In this document: one piece after another, positions 19,837 through 28,937 of the stretch
How positions within the stretch are numbered: the first letter of the stretch is position 1
How the letters are laid out: every line of letters starts with the position of its first letter
Assembly: GCF_013387495.1 (NCBI RefSeq)
Contig: NZ_JABZEE010000011.1
Span: forward strand, 217,456-281,455
Direction: 5' to 3'
DNA length: 64,000 nucleotides
From: Streptomyces sp. PKU-EA00015
GTDB taxonomy: Bacteria > Actinomycetota > Actinomycetes > Streptomycetales > Streptomycetaceae
Position numbers and translations under genes: made by a program
Notes under the pieces: generated by a model
Seen by the model: the letters and a program-made list of their open reading frames with translations, nothing else
What the model was told of the DNA's origin: nothing
Database searches by the model: none

Positions 19837-20997
19837 TCAGAGCGCGGGCACGGGCTCGTGCTCGCAGGCGTCGTCGATGCCGTACGTGTCCCAGGCCGGG
19901 AACGGGTCGTCGTGCGGCACGCGTTCGCCGTCCGCCATCAGGCACGCCTCCAGAGCGGCCCGCAACGCGTCGGCGCGCAGGTCCGTGCCGATGAAGACGA
20001 GTTCCTGGTCCTGCGTGCTGTCGGCATCCCGCACGCCCGACGGCTCGAAGCGGGCCACGGAGCCTGCCTGCGACCACAGGCCCATCACGGCGGGCCTGCT
20101 CGCCAGCCGGAAGAACCCCTTGGAGCGCAGGACCTGCCCGTACGTCCCGCCGTCGAGGCCCTCGGTGACGAAGTCCCACAAGCGGCCCGGGTGGAAGGGC
20201 CGTCCGGCGCGGAAGACGGCGGAGGAGATCCCGTACTCCTCGGTCTCCGGTACGTGGTCGCCGTTGAGCTCCATGACCCAGCCCGGCGCCTGCTGGGCGC
20301 GCTCCAGGTCGAACAGCCCGGTGCCCAGCACCTCCCCGACGCCGACCCGGCCGTGACGGGCGGGGACGATGCGCGCGACGGGGTTGAGGCGGCTGAGCGC
20401 GGCCCGCAGCCGTGCGGCGTCCTCGGGCCCGACGAGGTCGAGCTTGTTGAGCACGATGACGTCGGCGAACTCGATCTGGTCCATCAGCAGGTCGCTGACG
20501 GTGCGTTCGTCGTCCTCGTACTGGTCGAGGCCGCGTTCGGTGAGCCCGTCGCCGCTCGTCAGCTCGGGCAGGAAGTTCGCGGCGTCGACGACCGTGACCA
20601 TGGTGTCCAGGCGGGCGACGTCCCCGAGGGTGGCGCCGTCGTCGCGGGGGAAGGCGAACGTCGCGGCCACGGGCATCGGCTCGGAGATGCCGCTGGACTC
20701 GATGAGCAGATGGTCGAAGCGGCCCTCGCGGGCCAGCCGGTCGACCTCCTCCAGCAGGTCGTCCCGCAGGGTGCAGCAGATGCACCCGTTGGTCATCTCG
20801 ACCAGGCGCTCCTCGGTCCGCGACAGCGCGGCATCGCCGCCGCGCACGAGGGCCGCGTCGATGTTGATCTCGCTCATGTCGTTGACGATGACGGCGACGC
20901 GCAGGCCCTCGCGATTGCCGAGGACATGGTTGAGCAGGGTGGTCTTGCCCGCCCCGAGGAAGCCCGACAGGACCGTCACGGGCAGTCGGCCGGTCAT
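19837..20997 (-). CDS. COG0523 (CobW/ZigA-type) GTPase, probable zinc chaperone
   Basis: 386 residues. Walker [15 protein letters not shown] (residues 11-24), [12 protein letters not shown], the metal-binding NGCICC motif and NKLD base-recognition motif ([11 protein letters not shown]) define the G3E/COG0523 family. A CobW C-terminal domain follows. It starts 5 bp after the stop codon of a Cys-free ribosomal protein L32 gene, in an operon with a Zur-type box upstream; so it very likely helps deliver zinc during starvation, rather than cobalt for cobalamin. Confidence 0.9.
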   Translation of the reverse strand: MTGRLPVTVLSGFLGAGKTTLLNHVLGNREGLRVAVIVNDMSEINIDAALVRGGDAALSRTEERLVEMTNGCICCTLRDDLLEEVDRLAREGRFDHLLIESSGISEPMPVAATFAFPRDDGATLGDVARLDTMVTVVDAANFLPELTSGDGLTERGLDQYEDDERTVSDLLMDQIEFADVIVLNKLDLVGPEDAARLRAALSRLNPVARIVPARHGRVGVGEVLGTGLFDLERAQQAPGWVMELNGDHVPETEEYGISSAVFRAGRPFHPGRLWDFVTEGLDGGTYGQVLRSKGFFRLASRPAVMGLWSQAGSVARFEPSGVRDADSTQDQELVFIGTDLRADALRAALEACLMADGERVPHDDPFPAWDTYGIDDACEHEPVPAL

Positions 20998-21001
20998 CCC
21001 G

Positions 21002-21172
21002 TCAGCCCTCGGGGTGCAGCAGACCGCGCTCGTAGGCCTTCACCAGCCGCTGCGGCACCAGGTAGGTGGAGCCGTCGACGGTGATCGGCACGAGCTGGGA
21101 CGTCGTCGCCTTCCACTGGGCGCGGCGGTGGCGGGTGTTGCTGCGGGACATCTTCCGCTTGGGAACGGCCAT
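21002..21172 (-). CDS. rpmF: 50S ribosomal protein bL32, zinc-free paralogue
   Basis: A 56-residue protein beginning [19 protein letters not shown], the invariant head of bL32. The two CxxC zinc-ribbon pairs of the standard form are replaced ([13 protein letters not shown] and so on contain no Cys), which marks the C-minus paralogue made when zinc is scarce so that the zinc-bearing form can be replaced. First gene of a two-gene operon with the zinc-chaperone GTPase. Confidence 0.93.
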   Translation of the reverse strand: MAVPKRKMSRSNTRHRRAQWKATTSQLVPITVDGSTYLVPQRLVKAYERGLLHPEG

Positions 21173-21210
21173 GGGAATCCTCCTGGTGAGCGACCGCCCC
21201 AGACCTTAGC

Positions 21211-21228
21211 TGAAAATGGTTCCCATTA
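21211..21228 (-). promoter_or_regulatory. Zur box
   Basis: TGAAAATGGTTCCCATTA on the + strand, an imperfect dyad (AATGG/CCATT) that fits the actinobacterial Zur consensus of TGAAAAT-n-ATTTTCA type, 39 bp before the rpmF start. Zinc-loaded Zur would repress rpmF and the GTPase gene. Confidence 0.7.
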
Positions 21229-21258
21229 CGAACTGTGCCCCCGGCGCGCGACGCGGGC

Positions 21259-21621
21259 TCAGGCGGCGGCCGTCGTCAGTAGGCGCCCCATCGCGGCGAG
21301 CACGGACGGCTCGACCCGGTAGTACACCCACGTGCCGCGCCGCTCGGAGGACAGCAGTCCGGCTTCCTTGAGCTTCTTCAGGTGGTGGGAGACCGTCGGC
21401 TGCGATACGCCGACGTCGGAGATGTCGCACACGCACGCCTCGCCGCCCTCATGGGAAGCGACCGCCGAGAACAGGCGCAGGCGCACGGGATCGCCGAGCG
21501 CCTTGAACATCTTCGCGGTGCGCTCCGCCTCCTCCGCGTTCAGCGGGCGCTCGGTGAGCGGCGGGCAGCACGGCGCCGCGGACTCCGGTTCCAGCGGCGG
21601 CAGGGCCTTCGCGTTCGACAT
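21259..21621 (-). CDS. ArsR-family metalloregulator with CVC metal site
   Basis: 120 residues from ATG 21621 (the ORF is open further up but that part covers the operator). MFKALGDPVRLRLFSAV opens the winged helix; CVCDISDVGVSQPTVSHHLKKLKEAG contains the CxC ligand pair at residues 63 and 65 in the position of ELCVCDL of classical As(III) sensors, and the recognition helix. A CC pair at 18-19 may add a ligand. It is divergent to a flavoprotein/MFS operon, which it probably represses in the absence of arsenite or a related soft metalloid. Confidence 0.9.
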   Translation of the reverse strand: MSNAKALPPLEPESAAPCCPPLTERPLNAEEAERTAKMFKALGDPVRLRLFSAVASHEGGEACVCDISDVGVSQPTVSHHLKKLKEAGLLSSERRGTWVYYRVEPSVLAAMGRLLTTAAA

Positions 21622-21640
21622 GCATCTATGTTGACGCACG

Positions 21641-21661
21641 TCGAACCAAGCCTGGGTTCGA
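21641..21661. promoter_or_regulatory. ArsR operator
   Basis: TCGAACC and GGTTCGA are exact inverted arms with a 7-bp spacer, in the divergent promoter region of arsR-like gene and flavoprotein gene. Two direct copies of TCTATGTTGAC (21625-21635 and 21668-21678) flank it symmetrically, which may be the two promoters or half-sites. Confidence 0.65.
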
Positions 21662-21752
21662 TGAATGTCTATGTTGACAGTCATCGATACAGGTGCGACG
21701 CTGGCAGCGCAAGGCATCGACAAACGTCGAAATAATGAGGAGTGGAAAACCG

Positions 21753-23150
21753 ATGAACGCGCCCGTCACCACCGAGCTGCCCGTCGCCGTCGTCGGAGCC
21801 GGCCCCGTCGGCCTCGCCGCCGCGGCCCACCTGATCGAGCGGGGTATCGAACCACTGGTCCTGGAGGCGGGCCCGGTCGCGGGCGCCGCGGTGCGGGAGT
21901 GGGCGCACGTGCGGCTGTTCTCCCCGTGGGCCGAGGTCGTCGACCCGGCCGCCGAGAAGCTCCTGGCCCCCACCGGCTGGGTCAGGCCCGACGACGCCGC
22001 GTACCCGAGCGGCGGCGACTGGGCCGAGCAGTACCTTCAGCCGCTCGCCGACGTCCTCGGCGACAGGGTCCGGTACGGCACGACCGTCACCGGTGTGGCC
22101 CGCGCCGGCCGTGACCGCGTGGTCGACTCCGGCCGCGAGGACCAGCCCTTCACCGTGCACCTCGTCACCGCCGGCGGCGCCGAGGAGCGGATCACCGTCC
22201 GCGCCGTCGTCGACGCCTCCGGCACCTGGACCACTCCCGGCCCCCTCGGCGGCGACGGCCTGCCCGCGCTCGGTGAGAAGGCGGCCGCCGACCGGATCTC
22301 CTACCGCGTCCCCGACCTCGCGGACCCGGCCGTCCGCGCCCGTTACGCCGGCCGGCGCACGGCCGTCGTCGGCTCCGGCGCCTCCGCGTTCACGGCGCTG
22401 GCCACTCTCGCCGCCCTGGCGGAGGAGGACGCGGGCACGCACGCGGTGTGGGTACTGCGCCGGGGCATCAGCGGGTCCACCTTCGGCGGCGGCGAGGCCG
22501 ACCAGCTCCCCGCCCGCGGGGCGCTGGGCCTGGCCGCCAAGGCGGCGGTCGACGCCGGGTACGCCTCCGCCGTCACCGGCTTCCGCACCGCCGCCGTCGA
22601 GCGGCAGGACGACGGGCGTCTCGTCCTGGTCTCCGACGACGGCGCCCGCACCGAGCCGGTCGACGAAGTCGTGGTCCTCACGGGCTTCCGCCCCGACCTC
22701 TCCTTCCTCTCCGAGCTCCGCCTCGGCCTCGACGAGCGCCTCCAGGCCCCCGTCGACCTGGCGCCGCTGATCGACCCCAACGTCCACTCCTGCGGCACCG
22801 TCTACCCCCACGGCGTGGGCGAGCTCTCCCACCCCGAACAGGACGTCTACCTGGTCGGCATGAAGTCCTACGGCCGCGCGCCGACCTTCCTGGCGATGAC
22901 GGGGTACGAGCAGACCCGCTCGATCGCCGCCTCCCTCGCCGGGGACACGGCCGCGGCCGAGCGCGTCGAACTGACCCTCCCGGAGACCGGTGTGTGCGGC
23001 GGCGCGGGGCTGTTCGACGAGCCCGAGGCAGTCGAGGCATCCGCGGGAGCCGGGAACTCCGGTGCCGCCGGCGGCTGCTGCGGCGCCCCCGCCACCCTCC
23101 GGACCGGCGCGTCGGCCGCGCAGGCCGGCACCGCCTCGGGCGGCTGCTGA
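21753..23150 (+). CDS. FAD-dependent oxidoreductase, ArsO-like, with Cys-rich tail
   Basis: 465 residues from ATG 21753 with AGGAG 10 nt upstream. FAD site [21 protein letters not shown] at the N-terminus, a second Rossmann motif RRTAVVGSGASAF for NAD(P)H, and FATGxR-type VVVLTGFRPD mark a flavin monooxygenase/thioredoxin-reductase-like fold. The C-terminal 45 residues are low-complexity with VCGGAG, GGCCGAP and a final GGC: a probable metalloid-binding tail. Divergent from an ArsR gene and followed 5 bp later by an MFS exporter, so a role in arsenic (or antimony) chemistry is inferred, as for ArsO of Streptomyces arsenic islands. Confidence 0.8.
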   Translation: MNAPVTTELPVAVVGAGPVGLAAAAHLIERGIEPLVLEAGPVAGAAVREWAHVRLFSPWAEVVDPAAEKLLAPTGWVRPDDAAYPSGGDWAEQYLQPLADVLGDRVRYGTTVTGVARAGRDRVVDSGREDQPFTVHLVTAGGAEERITVRAVVDASGTWTTPGPLGGDGLPALGEKAAADRISYRVPDLADPAVRARYAGRRTAVVGSGASAFTALATLAALAEEDAGTHAVWVLRRGISGSTFGGGEADQLPARGALGLAAKAAVDAGYASAVTGFRTAAVERQDDGRLVLVSDDGARTEPVDEVVVLTGFRPDLSFLSELRLGLDERLQAPVDLAPLIDPNVHSCGTVYPHGVGELSHPEQDVYLVGMKSYGRAPTFLAMTGYEQTRSIAASLAGDTAAAERVELTLPETGVCGGAGLFDEPEAVEASAGAGNSGAAGGCCGAPATLRTGASAAQAGTASGGC

Positions 23151-23155
23151 CCGCC

Positions 23156-24427
23156 GTGAGCCGGATCCGCCCGCGCGCGGCCAGGGCCGGGACGGGGGAC
23201 CGGACGAGGCCGCGCGCCGCCCTCCCGGCCCTCTGCGCCACCCAGATCACCGGATGGGGCGTCCTCTACTACGCCTTCCCCGTCCTCAATTCGGCGATCA
23301 CCGCCGACACCGGCTGGTCGCCGGCCGCCACCACGGCGGCCTTCTCCGCCGCCCTGCTCGTGTCGGCCGTCGCCGGCGTGCCCATCGGCCGCGTCCTCGA
23401 CGCCCGCGGCCCCCGCGCGGTGATGACCGGCGGCTCCGTCCTGGCGGTCGCGGGTCTGCTCGTGGTCGCCTACGCCCCCGGCCTCGCCGGATTCACGGCG
23501 GGCTGGCTGCTGGTCGGCGTGGCGATGGCCGCCACCTTCTACCAGCCCGCCTTCGCGGCGCTCACGCGCTGGTGGGGTGCGGAGCGCGTACGGGCCCTGA
23601 CGGTCGTCACCCTCGCGGGCGGCCTCGCCTCCACGGTCTTCGCCCCCGTGACCGCCGTACTCGCCGAGCACCTCTCCTGGCGCGCCACCTACGTCGTACT
23701 CGCCGGAGTCCTGGCCGCCGTCACCGTCCCCGCCCACGCCCTCGCACTCCGGGGGCCCTGGCCGCCCGCCCCCGAGGAGGCGGTCCGGCCCGCGCACGAC
23801 GCACCGGCCCGCGCCCCGGGTGCCGTGACGGGGAGCCGCCCCTTCCTGCTACTGGCGAGCGCGTTCACATTGTCCGGGTTCGCGATGCACTGCGTGGTCG
23901 TCGCACTCGTCCCGCTCCTCACCGAACGGGGTGTCTCCGCCACGGCCGCCGCCTGGGCCCTCGGCCTCGGCGGCGTGGGACAGACACTCGGCCGCACGCT
24001 GTACGGGGCCGTCGCGCGACGCACGGGCGCCCGCGCCCGGACGGCCGCGTTCATCGCGGCGGGCGGTGCCACGACCGCCGCGTTCGCGGTGGTCCCCGGG
24101 CCGTATCCGCTGCTCGTGGCCATCGCCGTCGCGGCGGGCACCGTCCGCGGCAATCTGACGCTGCTGCAGGCCACCGCGGTCACCGACCGCTGGGGTGCGA
24201 CCCGTTACGCCCACCGGTCGGCGCTGCTCGCCGCCCCGGTCACCGTGGCCGGCGCGCTGGCGCCCTTCGCGGGAACCGCGCTGGCGGGTGCGTTCGGCGG
24301 CTACGAGGGGCTGTTCGTGGTCCTCGCGGGAGTGTCGGCGCTCGGCGCGGGCCTGGCGCTCGGGACCGGGACGCGCGGCTCGCCGCCGCGGGCACCGATC
24401 CGTCAGCGGGCAGAGGCGGCCTCGTAG
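23156..24427 (+). CDS. MFS transporter, partner of the ArsO-like flavoprotein
   Basis: 423 residues from GTG 23156, 5 bp after the flavoprotein stop. About twelve hydrophobic segments; GVPIGRVLDARGPRAVM is the loop 2-3 motif of the major facilitator family and the halves are joined by a Pro/Ala-rich loop (residues 200-222). It probably exports the product or substrate of the flavoenzyme under ArsR control. No evidence for the exact compound; ArsJ and other MFS proteins do export arsenicals in related systems. Confidence 0.85.
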   Translation: MSRIRPRAARAGTGDRTRPRAALPALCATQITGWGVLYYAFPVLNSAITADTGWSPAATTAAFSAALLVSAVAGVPIGRVLDARGPRAVMTGGSVLAVAGLLVVAYAPGLAGFTAGWLLVGVAMAATFYQPAFAALTRWWGAERVRALTVVTLAGGLASTVFAPVTAVLAEHLSWRATYVVLAGVLAAVTVPAHALALRGPWPPAPEEAVRPAHDAPARAPGAVTGSRPFLLLASAFTLSGFAMHCVVVALVPLLTERGVSATAAAWALGLGGVGQTLGRTLYGAVARRTGARARTAAFIAAGGATTAAFAVVPGPYPLLVAIAVAAGTVRGNLTLLQATAVTDRWGATRYAHRSALLAAPVTVAGALAPFAGTALAGAFGGYEGLFVVLAGVSALGAGLALGTGTRGSPPRAPIRQRAEAAS

Positions 24428-24444
24428 ACCGCCTCCGAGGTGCG

Positions 24445-25767
24445 TCAGTCGTCCTCGTCGTGCTTCCCGCCGTCGTTCTCGCCCTTTCCGCCGGGACTCT
24501 TCGCGTCGTCGCCGGCGTCCTCCGGTTTACGGGCGTCGTCCGACGGCTCGGCCGGCTGTTCGGCGGAGGGGCTCTCCGCGACGGGGCTCTCGGCGGGGGC
24601 GCCGTCCGCGCCGCCGGTGAGGGACTCGGTGACCGCGGGCTCGCCGGTCACCGGTGTGTCCGCCGGGCTGTCCTCGGGTGCGAACACCGCCATCCCGATC
24701 AGCAGGGCGGTGGCGAAGGCAAGGGCTCCGGCCACTGTCGCGGTCACCCTCGGGCGGCGTCGGGCGAGCGCCCGCAGAGCGGGGCGTGTGCCGGACGCCG
24801 GGGCGGCCCCGGGCAGCATGTACGTGGTCGCCGGGCCGGGTGCCGAGCCGACGGGACCAGGGGCGGCGGCCGGCGCGGCGGGCCGGGCGGGCTGCGGCGG
24901 GACGGGCCGTGTCTGCACGGGCTGCGGCGTGGGCATGGGCTCGGAGCGTCCCTGCCAGGCGCCGGAGGCGAACCAGGCGGCGACCTCGTCAGCGGTCGGC
25001 CGTTCCTCCGGCTGCTTCGCCAGCATGACGAGCAGATAGTTCTGGAACGCGGGCGACAGCCCGATGCCGAGCTCCAGCGGCGGCAGGGGCGCCGCGTCGA
25101 TGTGCAGGTAGAGGGTCGCGGTGGCGGTGTCGGCCTTGAACGGAGGCCGCCCCGTGAGCAGTTGGTACAGGACGCAGCCCAGGGAGTACACGTCCGACGC
25201 GGGCTCGGCGGCGCGGCCCAGGGCGCGCTCGGGGGCGAGGTACAGGCTTGTACCGACGATCTGGCCCGCGGTGGTCAGCGCGGCCGACGGGTCGTCGACG
25301 AAACGGGCGATGCCGAAGTCGCCGATCTTCACGACGCCTTCGGTGTCGGAGAGCAGGTTGCCCGGCTTGATGTCCCGGTGGACTATGCCCTGCCGGTGGG
25401 CGGACGCAAGACCTGCCGCGGCCTGGGCCGCGACGGCAGCGACCCGCTCCGGCGTCAGCGGCCCACCGTCGGTCAGTTCCTCGGCCAGACTCCGGCCCTC
25501 GACCAGCTCCATCACCAGGTAGAAGCGGCCGTCCCACGTCCCGAAGTCGAACACCGAGACGACGGCGGGGTGGTTGAGCCGCGCTGCGGTCTGCGCCTCC
25601 ATGCGGAACCGGGCGGCCGCCTGGGGATCGGCGTCGTCCCCGAGGAGCAGCTTGACGGCCACGGGCCGGCCGAGCACCTCGTCGGAGCCCCGCCAGACCT
25701 CCCCCATGCCGCCCTGCCCAATGCGGGCATCCAACCGGTATCGATCAGCCACCAGCACCTGCTGCAC
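24445..25767 (-). CDS. Ser/Thr protein kinase with single membrane anchor
   Basis: 440 residues from GTG 25767 (GTGAGG just upstream). Complete Hanks kinase: GQGGMGEVW glycine loop, AVKLL lysine, HRDIKPGN catalytic loop, DFGIAR, and APERAL. After a Pro/Ala-rich juxtamembrane part comes one helix (TVAGALAFATALLIGMAVF) and an extracellular tail of about 100 residues rich in Glu, Ser and Pro. There are no PASTA repeats, so it does not sense peptidoglycan in the PknB manner. A PP2C phosphatase gene lies 324 bp upstream on the same strand and is its likely antagonist. Confidence 0.92.
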   Translation of the reverse strand: MQQVLVADRYRLDARIGQGGMGEVWRGSDEVLGRPVAVKLLLGDDADPQAAARFRMEAQTAARLNHPAVVSVFDFGTWDGRFYLVMELVEGRSLAEELTDGGPLTPERVAAVAAQAAAGLASAHRQGIVHRDIKPGNLLSDTEGVVKIGDFGIARFVDDPSAALTTAGQIVGTSLYLAPERALGRAAEPASDVYSLGCVLYQLLTGRPPFKADTATATLYLHIDAAPLPPLELGIGLSPAFQNYLLVMLAKQPEERPTADEVAAWFASGAWQGRSEPMPTPQPVQTRPVPPQPARPAAPAAAPGPVGSAPGPATTYMLPGAAPASGTRPALRALARRRPRVTATVAGALAFATALLIGMAVFAPEDSPADTPVTGEPAVTESLTGGADGAPAESPVAESPSAEQPAEPSDDARKPEDAGDDAKSPGGKGENDGGKHDEDD

Positions 25768-26091
25768 GAAAACCTCACTCCGGGGACCTGTCGCGAGCCG
25801 CCCTCGGCCTCCGCAAGGAGAATCGGTGAAGGAGTCGGGGCACAGTAAGCCTAGCCAGCCGGGACGGGTGCCCCGGACGCGGCAGGCGCCCAGCGACTCG
25901 CGACGAGCCCGGAGGCCACCGCACACCCCGGCTTCCACGGCCCCGGAGACGAACACCCCGCCACAGCAGGCGGATCCCGGCGCGGTCGTGACGAACGGAC
26001 AGCCCACACCGGGCCGTTCGACCCTGTCCTGCCCGAGACCTGCCGGCGCGACGGGCGGTGGGGCGACCGAGGCACCCCTCGGCCGGTCGTC
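25768..26091. other. Gap between phosphatase and kinase genes
   Basis: 324 bp with no supported gene. The reading frames here have the composition of non-coding GC-rich DNA. It should contain the kinase promoter; I see no clear repeat or hairpin. Confidence 0.4.
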
Positions 26092-26832
26092 TCAGGCGCT
26101 GACGCGTACGAGCGCGAGCGTGATGTTGTCGGGGCCGCCGGCCTCGATGGCCGCCTTCCAGAGTTCGAAGGCCGCCCGGCCGTCGTCGTGCACCCGCAGC
26201 ACGTCGCCGATCGTCTCGTCCGGTACCGGGTCGGTCAGCCCGTCGCTGCACACCAGGTAGCGGTCGCCGCCGGTCAGCGCGGAGGCCGTGACGTGGGGCG
26301 TGACGGCTCGGAACGCGGGCGTGCCGCCGAGCGTCTGGGTCACCACCGACGTGGTGCGCCGGCCCGGTGGCGGCGGCGGGCTGTCGTCCACGCTCACCTG
26401 GCGCAGCCCGTTGCCCGTTGCGTCGTACACCTTGCTGTCGCCGACGTTGAACGTCAGCAGTGACTCGGCCAGCAGCACGGCCCCGGCGACGGTGGTCCCC
26501 ATGGTGAAGAGCTCCGGCTCGGAGTCGGCCGCCGAGAACACCTCGTGGTTGCACAGCTCCACGGCATCGCGGACGGCCTCCTCGCCGTCCAGGGAGGGGC
26601 CGAGCGAGGCGAGGCGGCGGACGACCAGCGCGCTGGCCACCTCGCCGCCCGGCTGCCCGCCGAGTCCGTCGGCAACGGCGACGACGAGTGGCGTGCCGAG
26701 GGGGAACAGCAGGGTCTGCGGGTTCTCGGTGACCGTCCCGCACAGCGTCCACGGGCCGACGACCAGGCTGTCCTCGTTGTGGTCGCGGATCAGGCCCGCA
26801 TGGCTCAGGGCGGTCACGGCTGTGTAGGGCAT
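26092..26832 (-). CDS. PP2C-type Ser/Thr protein phosphatase
   Basis: 246 residues spanning the whole PP2C core: GLIRDHNEDS (metal-binding Asp), VADGLGGQPGGEVAS, CSDGLTD and GGPDNITLALVRV. It is cytosolic and dephosphorylates Ser/Thr-phosphorylated proteins, most likely the substrates of, or the autophosphorylated form of, the membrane kinase encoded next on the same strand. Confidence 0.92.
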   Translation of the reverse strand: MPYTAVTALSHAGLIRDHNEDSLVVGPWTLCGTVTENPQTLLFPLGTPLVVAVADGLGGQPGGEVASALVVRRLASLGPSLDGEEAVRDAVELCNHEVFSAADSEPELFTMGTTVAGAVLLAESLLTFNVGDSKVYDATGNGLRQVSVDDSPPPPPGRRTTSVVTQTLGGTPAFRAVTPHVTASALTGGDRYLVCSDGLTDPVPDETIGDVLRVHDDGRAAFELWKAAIEAGGPDNITLALVRVSA

Positions 26833-26908
26833 GTCGGCTCCGGCCTCTTGTGACGGAAGGCGTGTCCCTCACCCCATTGTCACGCCACAGGGCGCAGGGC
26901 CGGGCCGG

Positions 26909-27676
26909 TCAGACGCTCCGTACCGTCGCGCCCGCCGCGGTCAGCGCGTCGATCTCCTCCTGCGGGGCGGCCGCGTCGGTGACGACGGCGTGCAGCGCGG
27001 ATGCGGGCGCGACGAAGGCGAGGGCCGTACGGGAGAGCTTGGCGGCGTCCGCCACGGCGACCACCCGGCGGGCCGACGCGATCGCGGTGCGCTTGACGGC
27101 CGCGTCGTCCAGGTCGTACGCGGTCAGGCCGTTCTCCGCGTTCAGTCCGCAGCAGCCGACGACCGCCGTGTCGAAGCGCAGGGCGGACAGCGACGCCAGG
27201 GTCAGGGGCCCGGTCAGCGCGAGCTCGCCGGGCCGTGGGCGGCCGCCGGGGACGAGCAGCGTCAGCCGCGGGGCACCGGTCAGGGCGTGCACCGCGTGCA
27301 GGGAAAGGGGCATCACGGTCAGCCGGCGGTGCTCGAGGACGCGCGCCACCTCCAGGCAGGTGGTGCCGCTGTCGAGGACGACGGACTCGCCGTCGGAGAT
27401 CAGTCCGGCGACCTCGGCGGCGATGCGCCGCTTGGCGTCGAGTCCGTCCTGCGCCCGCAGCGCGAACGGAGGCTCCTCGCCGCGCAGCAGGAGGCTGCGC
27501 GCGCCGCCTCGGTAGCGCTCGAGGACTCCCTGATCGGCCAGCAGCTCCAGGTCGCGTCGGATCGTCATCTCCGACGCGCCGGTCAGACCTGCCAGCTCCG
27601 CGACGCCGATACGGCCGGCCTCGCGCACGGCCTCGGTGATCTGCCGGAGTCGTTCCGCGCTCGGTGTGCTCGCCAC
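26909..27676 (-). CDS. DeoR-family transcriptional regulator
   Basis: 255 residues from GTG 27676. RLRQITEAVREAGRIGVAELA and SEMTIRRDLELLADQGVLERYRGGA form the DeoR winged helix; the C-terminal half has the sugar-phosphate isomerase-like effector domain (DGESVVLDSGTTCLEVA, VVGCCGLNAENGLT). Such proteins respond to phosphorylated sugars. It is divergent from an MFS gene, with repeated TGTTCG half-sites between them, so it probably represses the transporter. Confidence 0.9.
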   Translation of the reverse strand: MASTPSAERLRQITEAVREAGRIGVAELAGLTGASEMTIRRDLELLADQGVLERYRGGARSLLLRGEEPPFALRAQDGLDAKRRIAAEVAGLISDGESVVLDSGTTCLEVARVLEHRRLTVMPLSLHAVHALTGAPRLTLLVPGGRPRPGELALTGPLTLASLSALRFDTAVVGCCGLNAENGLTAYDLDDAAVKRTAIASARRVVAVADAAKLSRTALAFVAPASALHAVVTDAAAPQEEIDALTAAGATVRSV

Positions 27677-27716
27677 GCCCCGATGGAACACCACGGATGC
27701 GCGAAAAGCAAGCTTA

Positions 27717-27744
27717 CGAACACACATCATGTTCGATATGTTCG
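27717..27744. promoter_or_regulatory. DeoR operator candidate
   Basis: CGAACA (27717-27722) and TGTTCG (27730-27735) form an inverted repeat, and ATGTTCG recurs at 27729 and 27738. The sites cover the divergent promoter region and reach the MFS start codon. DeoR proteins bind such multiple half-sites. Confidence 0.55.
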
Positions 27745-27749
27745 GAGTC

Positions 27750-28937
27750 ATGGAGACATCACTGCGGAAGGGCCGTGCGGCCACCTTCGCCTACTTCGCC
27801 CTGAACGGCTTCCTGCTGGGCATGTGGGTGGTCCACATCCCGGCCGTCGAGCATCGGGCGGGCATCAGCCATGCCGTGCTCGGCTGGCTCCTGCTGCTGC
27901 TCGGCCTCGGGGCGTTCGCGGGGATGCAGGCCGCCGGCCCGCTCACCGACCGGGCCGGCGCCCGCACGGTGGTCCCGCTCGGAGCGGCGCTGTGCAGCGC
28001 GGCCGTCGTCCTTCCCGGCCTCGCCACGAACGCCTGGGCCCTGGGCGGGGCGCTGCTGCTGCTCGGGTTCGGCAACGGATGCCTCGACGTGAGCATGAAC
28101 GCCCACGCCGTCCAGGTCGAGCGGGGCTACGGACGGCCCGTCATGTCCGCCTTCCACGCCACCTTCTCCATCGGCGGCGTCCTCGCTGCGCTGATCGGCG
28201 CCCGTACGCTGAGCTGGGGATGGAGCCCCGCGGCGACCCTCGGCGCGGCGGCGGTCCTCGGGCTCGTCGCGGCCGCGGCGGCCGCCGGCGCACTGCTGCG
28301 GCCCGAACGCGCCGCCGCGGAGGAGCCGGCGGCCGGTACGCCGTCCCGGCGCCGCACTCCCCGGCGCATCTGGTTCCTCGCCGCCCTCGCGCTGATGCTG
28401 ATGCTCTGCGAAGGCGTGGCCAACGACTGGAGCGTGCTGCACCTGCGGGACGTCCTGGACGCGCCGGCCGCGACCGCGGCCCTCGCCTACGGCGCCTTCT
28501 CCACCGCCATGACCGTCGGCCGGCTGCTCGCCGACCGGGTGGCGGCCCGAGTCGGCCCGGTGGCCGTCCTCCGCCACGGTGCCGCCGTGGCCGCCCTGGG
28601 CCTCGCCGTCGCGGCGCTGTCCCCGTGGGTGCCGCTCGCCCTTGCGGGCTGGGCCGTGTTCGGGGCCGGCCTGTCCGGGTGCATCCCCCAGCTGTTCAGC
28701 GCCGCGGGCCACGCCGACCCGAACGCCGCGGGCGCCAACGTCTCGCGCGTCGCCGGCCTCGGCTACCTCGGGATGCTCGCCGGGCCCGCCGTGATCGGAC
28801 CGCTCACCCACCTCGTTCCGCTCAACCTCACCTTCTTCCTGCCCGTCGCCTTCTGCGTCGTGGCCGCCTGCACGGCCGGCGTGCTGCACACCCGGAGCCC
28901 CGCTCCCGCCGCCGAACCGCGGACCGAGAAGGTGTGA
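27750..28937 (+). CDS. MFS transporter under DeoR control
   Basis: 395 residues if started at ATG 27750 (ATG 27738 and 27729 are in frame and overlap the operator). Twelve hydrophobic segments; ALLLLGFGNGCLDVSMNAHAV and FHATFSIGGVLAA are characteristic of the YbjJ-like branch of the superfamily. The substrate is unknown; the DeoR neighbour hints at a sugar or sugar derivative. Ends in a soluble tail of charged residues. Confidence 0.85.
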   Translation: METSLRKGRAATFAYFALNGFLLGMWVVHIPAVEHRAGISHAVLGWLLLLLGLGAFAGMQAAGPLTDRAGARTVVPLGAALCSAAVVLPGLATNAWALGGALLLLGFGNGCLDVSMNAHAVQVERGYGRPVMSAFHATFSIGGVLAALIGARTLSWGWSPAATLGAAAVLGLVAAAAAAGALLRPERAAAEEPAAGTPSRRRTPRRIWFLAALALMLMLCEGVANDWSVLHLRDVLDAPAATAALAYGAFSTAMTVGRLLADRVAARVGPVAVLRHGAAVAALGLAVAALSPWVPLALAGWAVFGAGLSGCIPQLFSAAGHADPNAAGANVSRVAGLGYLGMLAGPAVIGPLTHLVPLNLTFFLPVAFCVVAACTAGVLHTRSPAPAAEPRTEKV

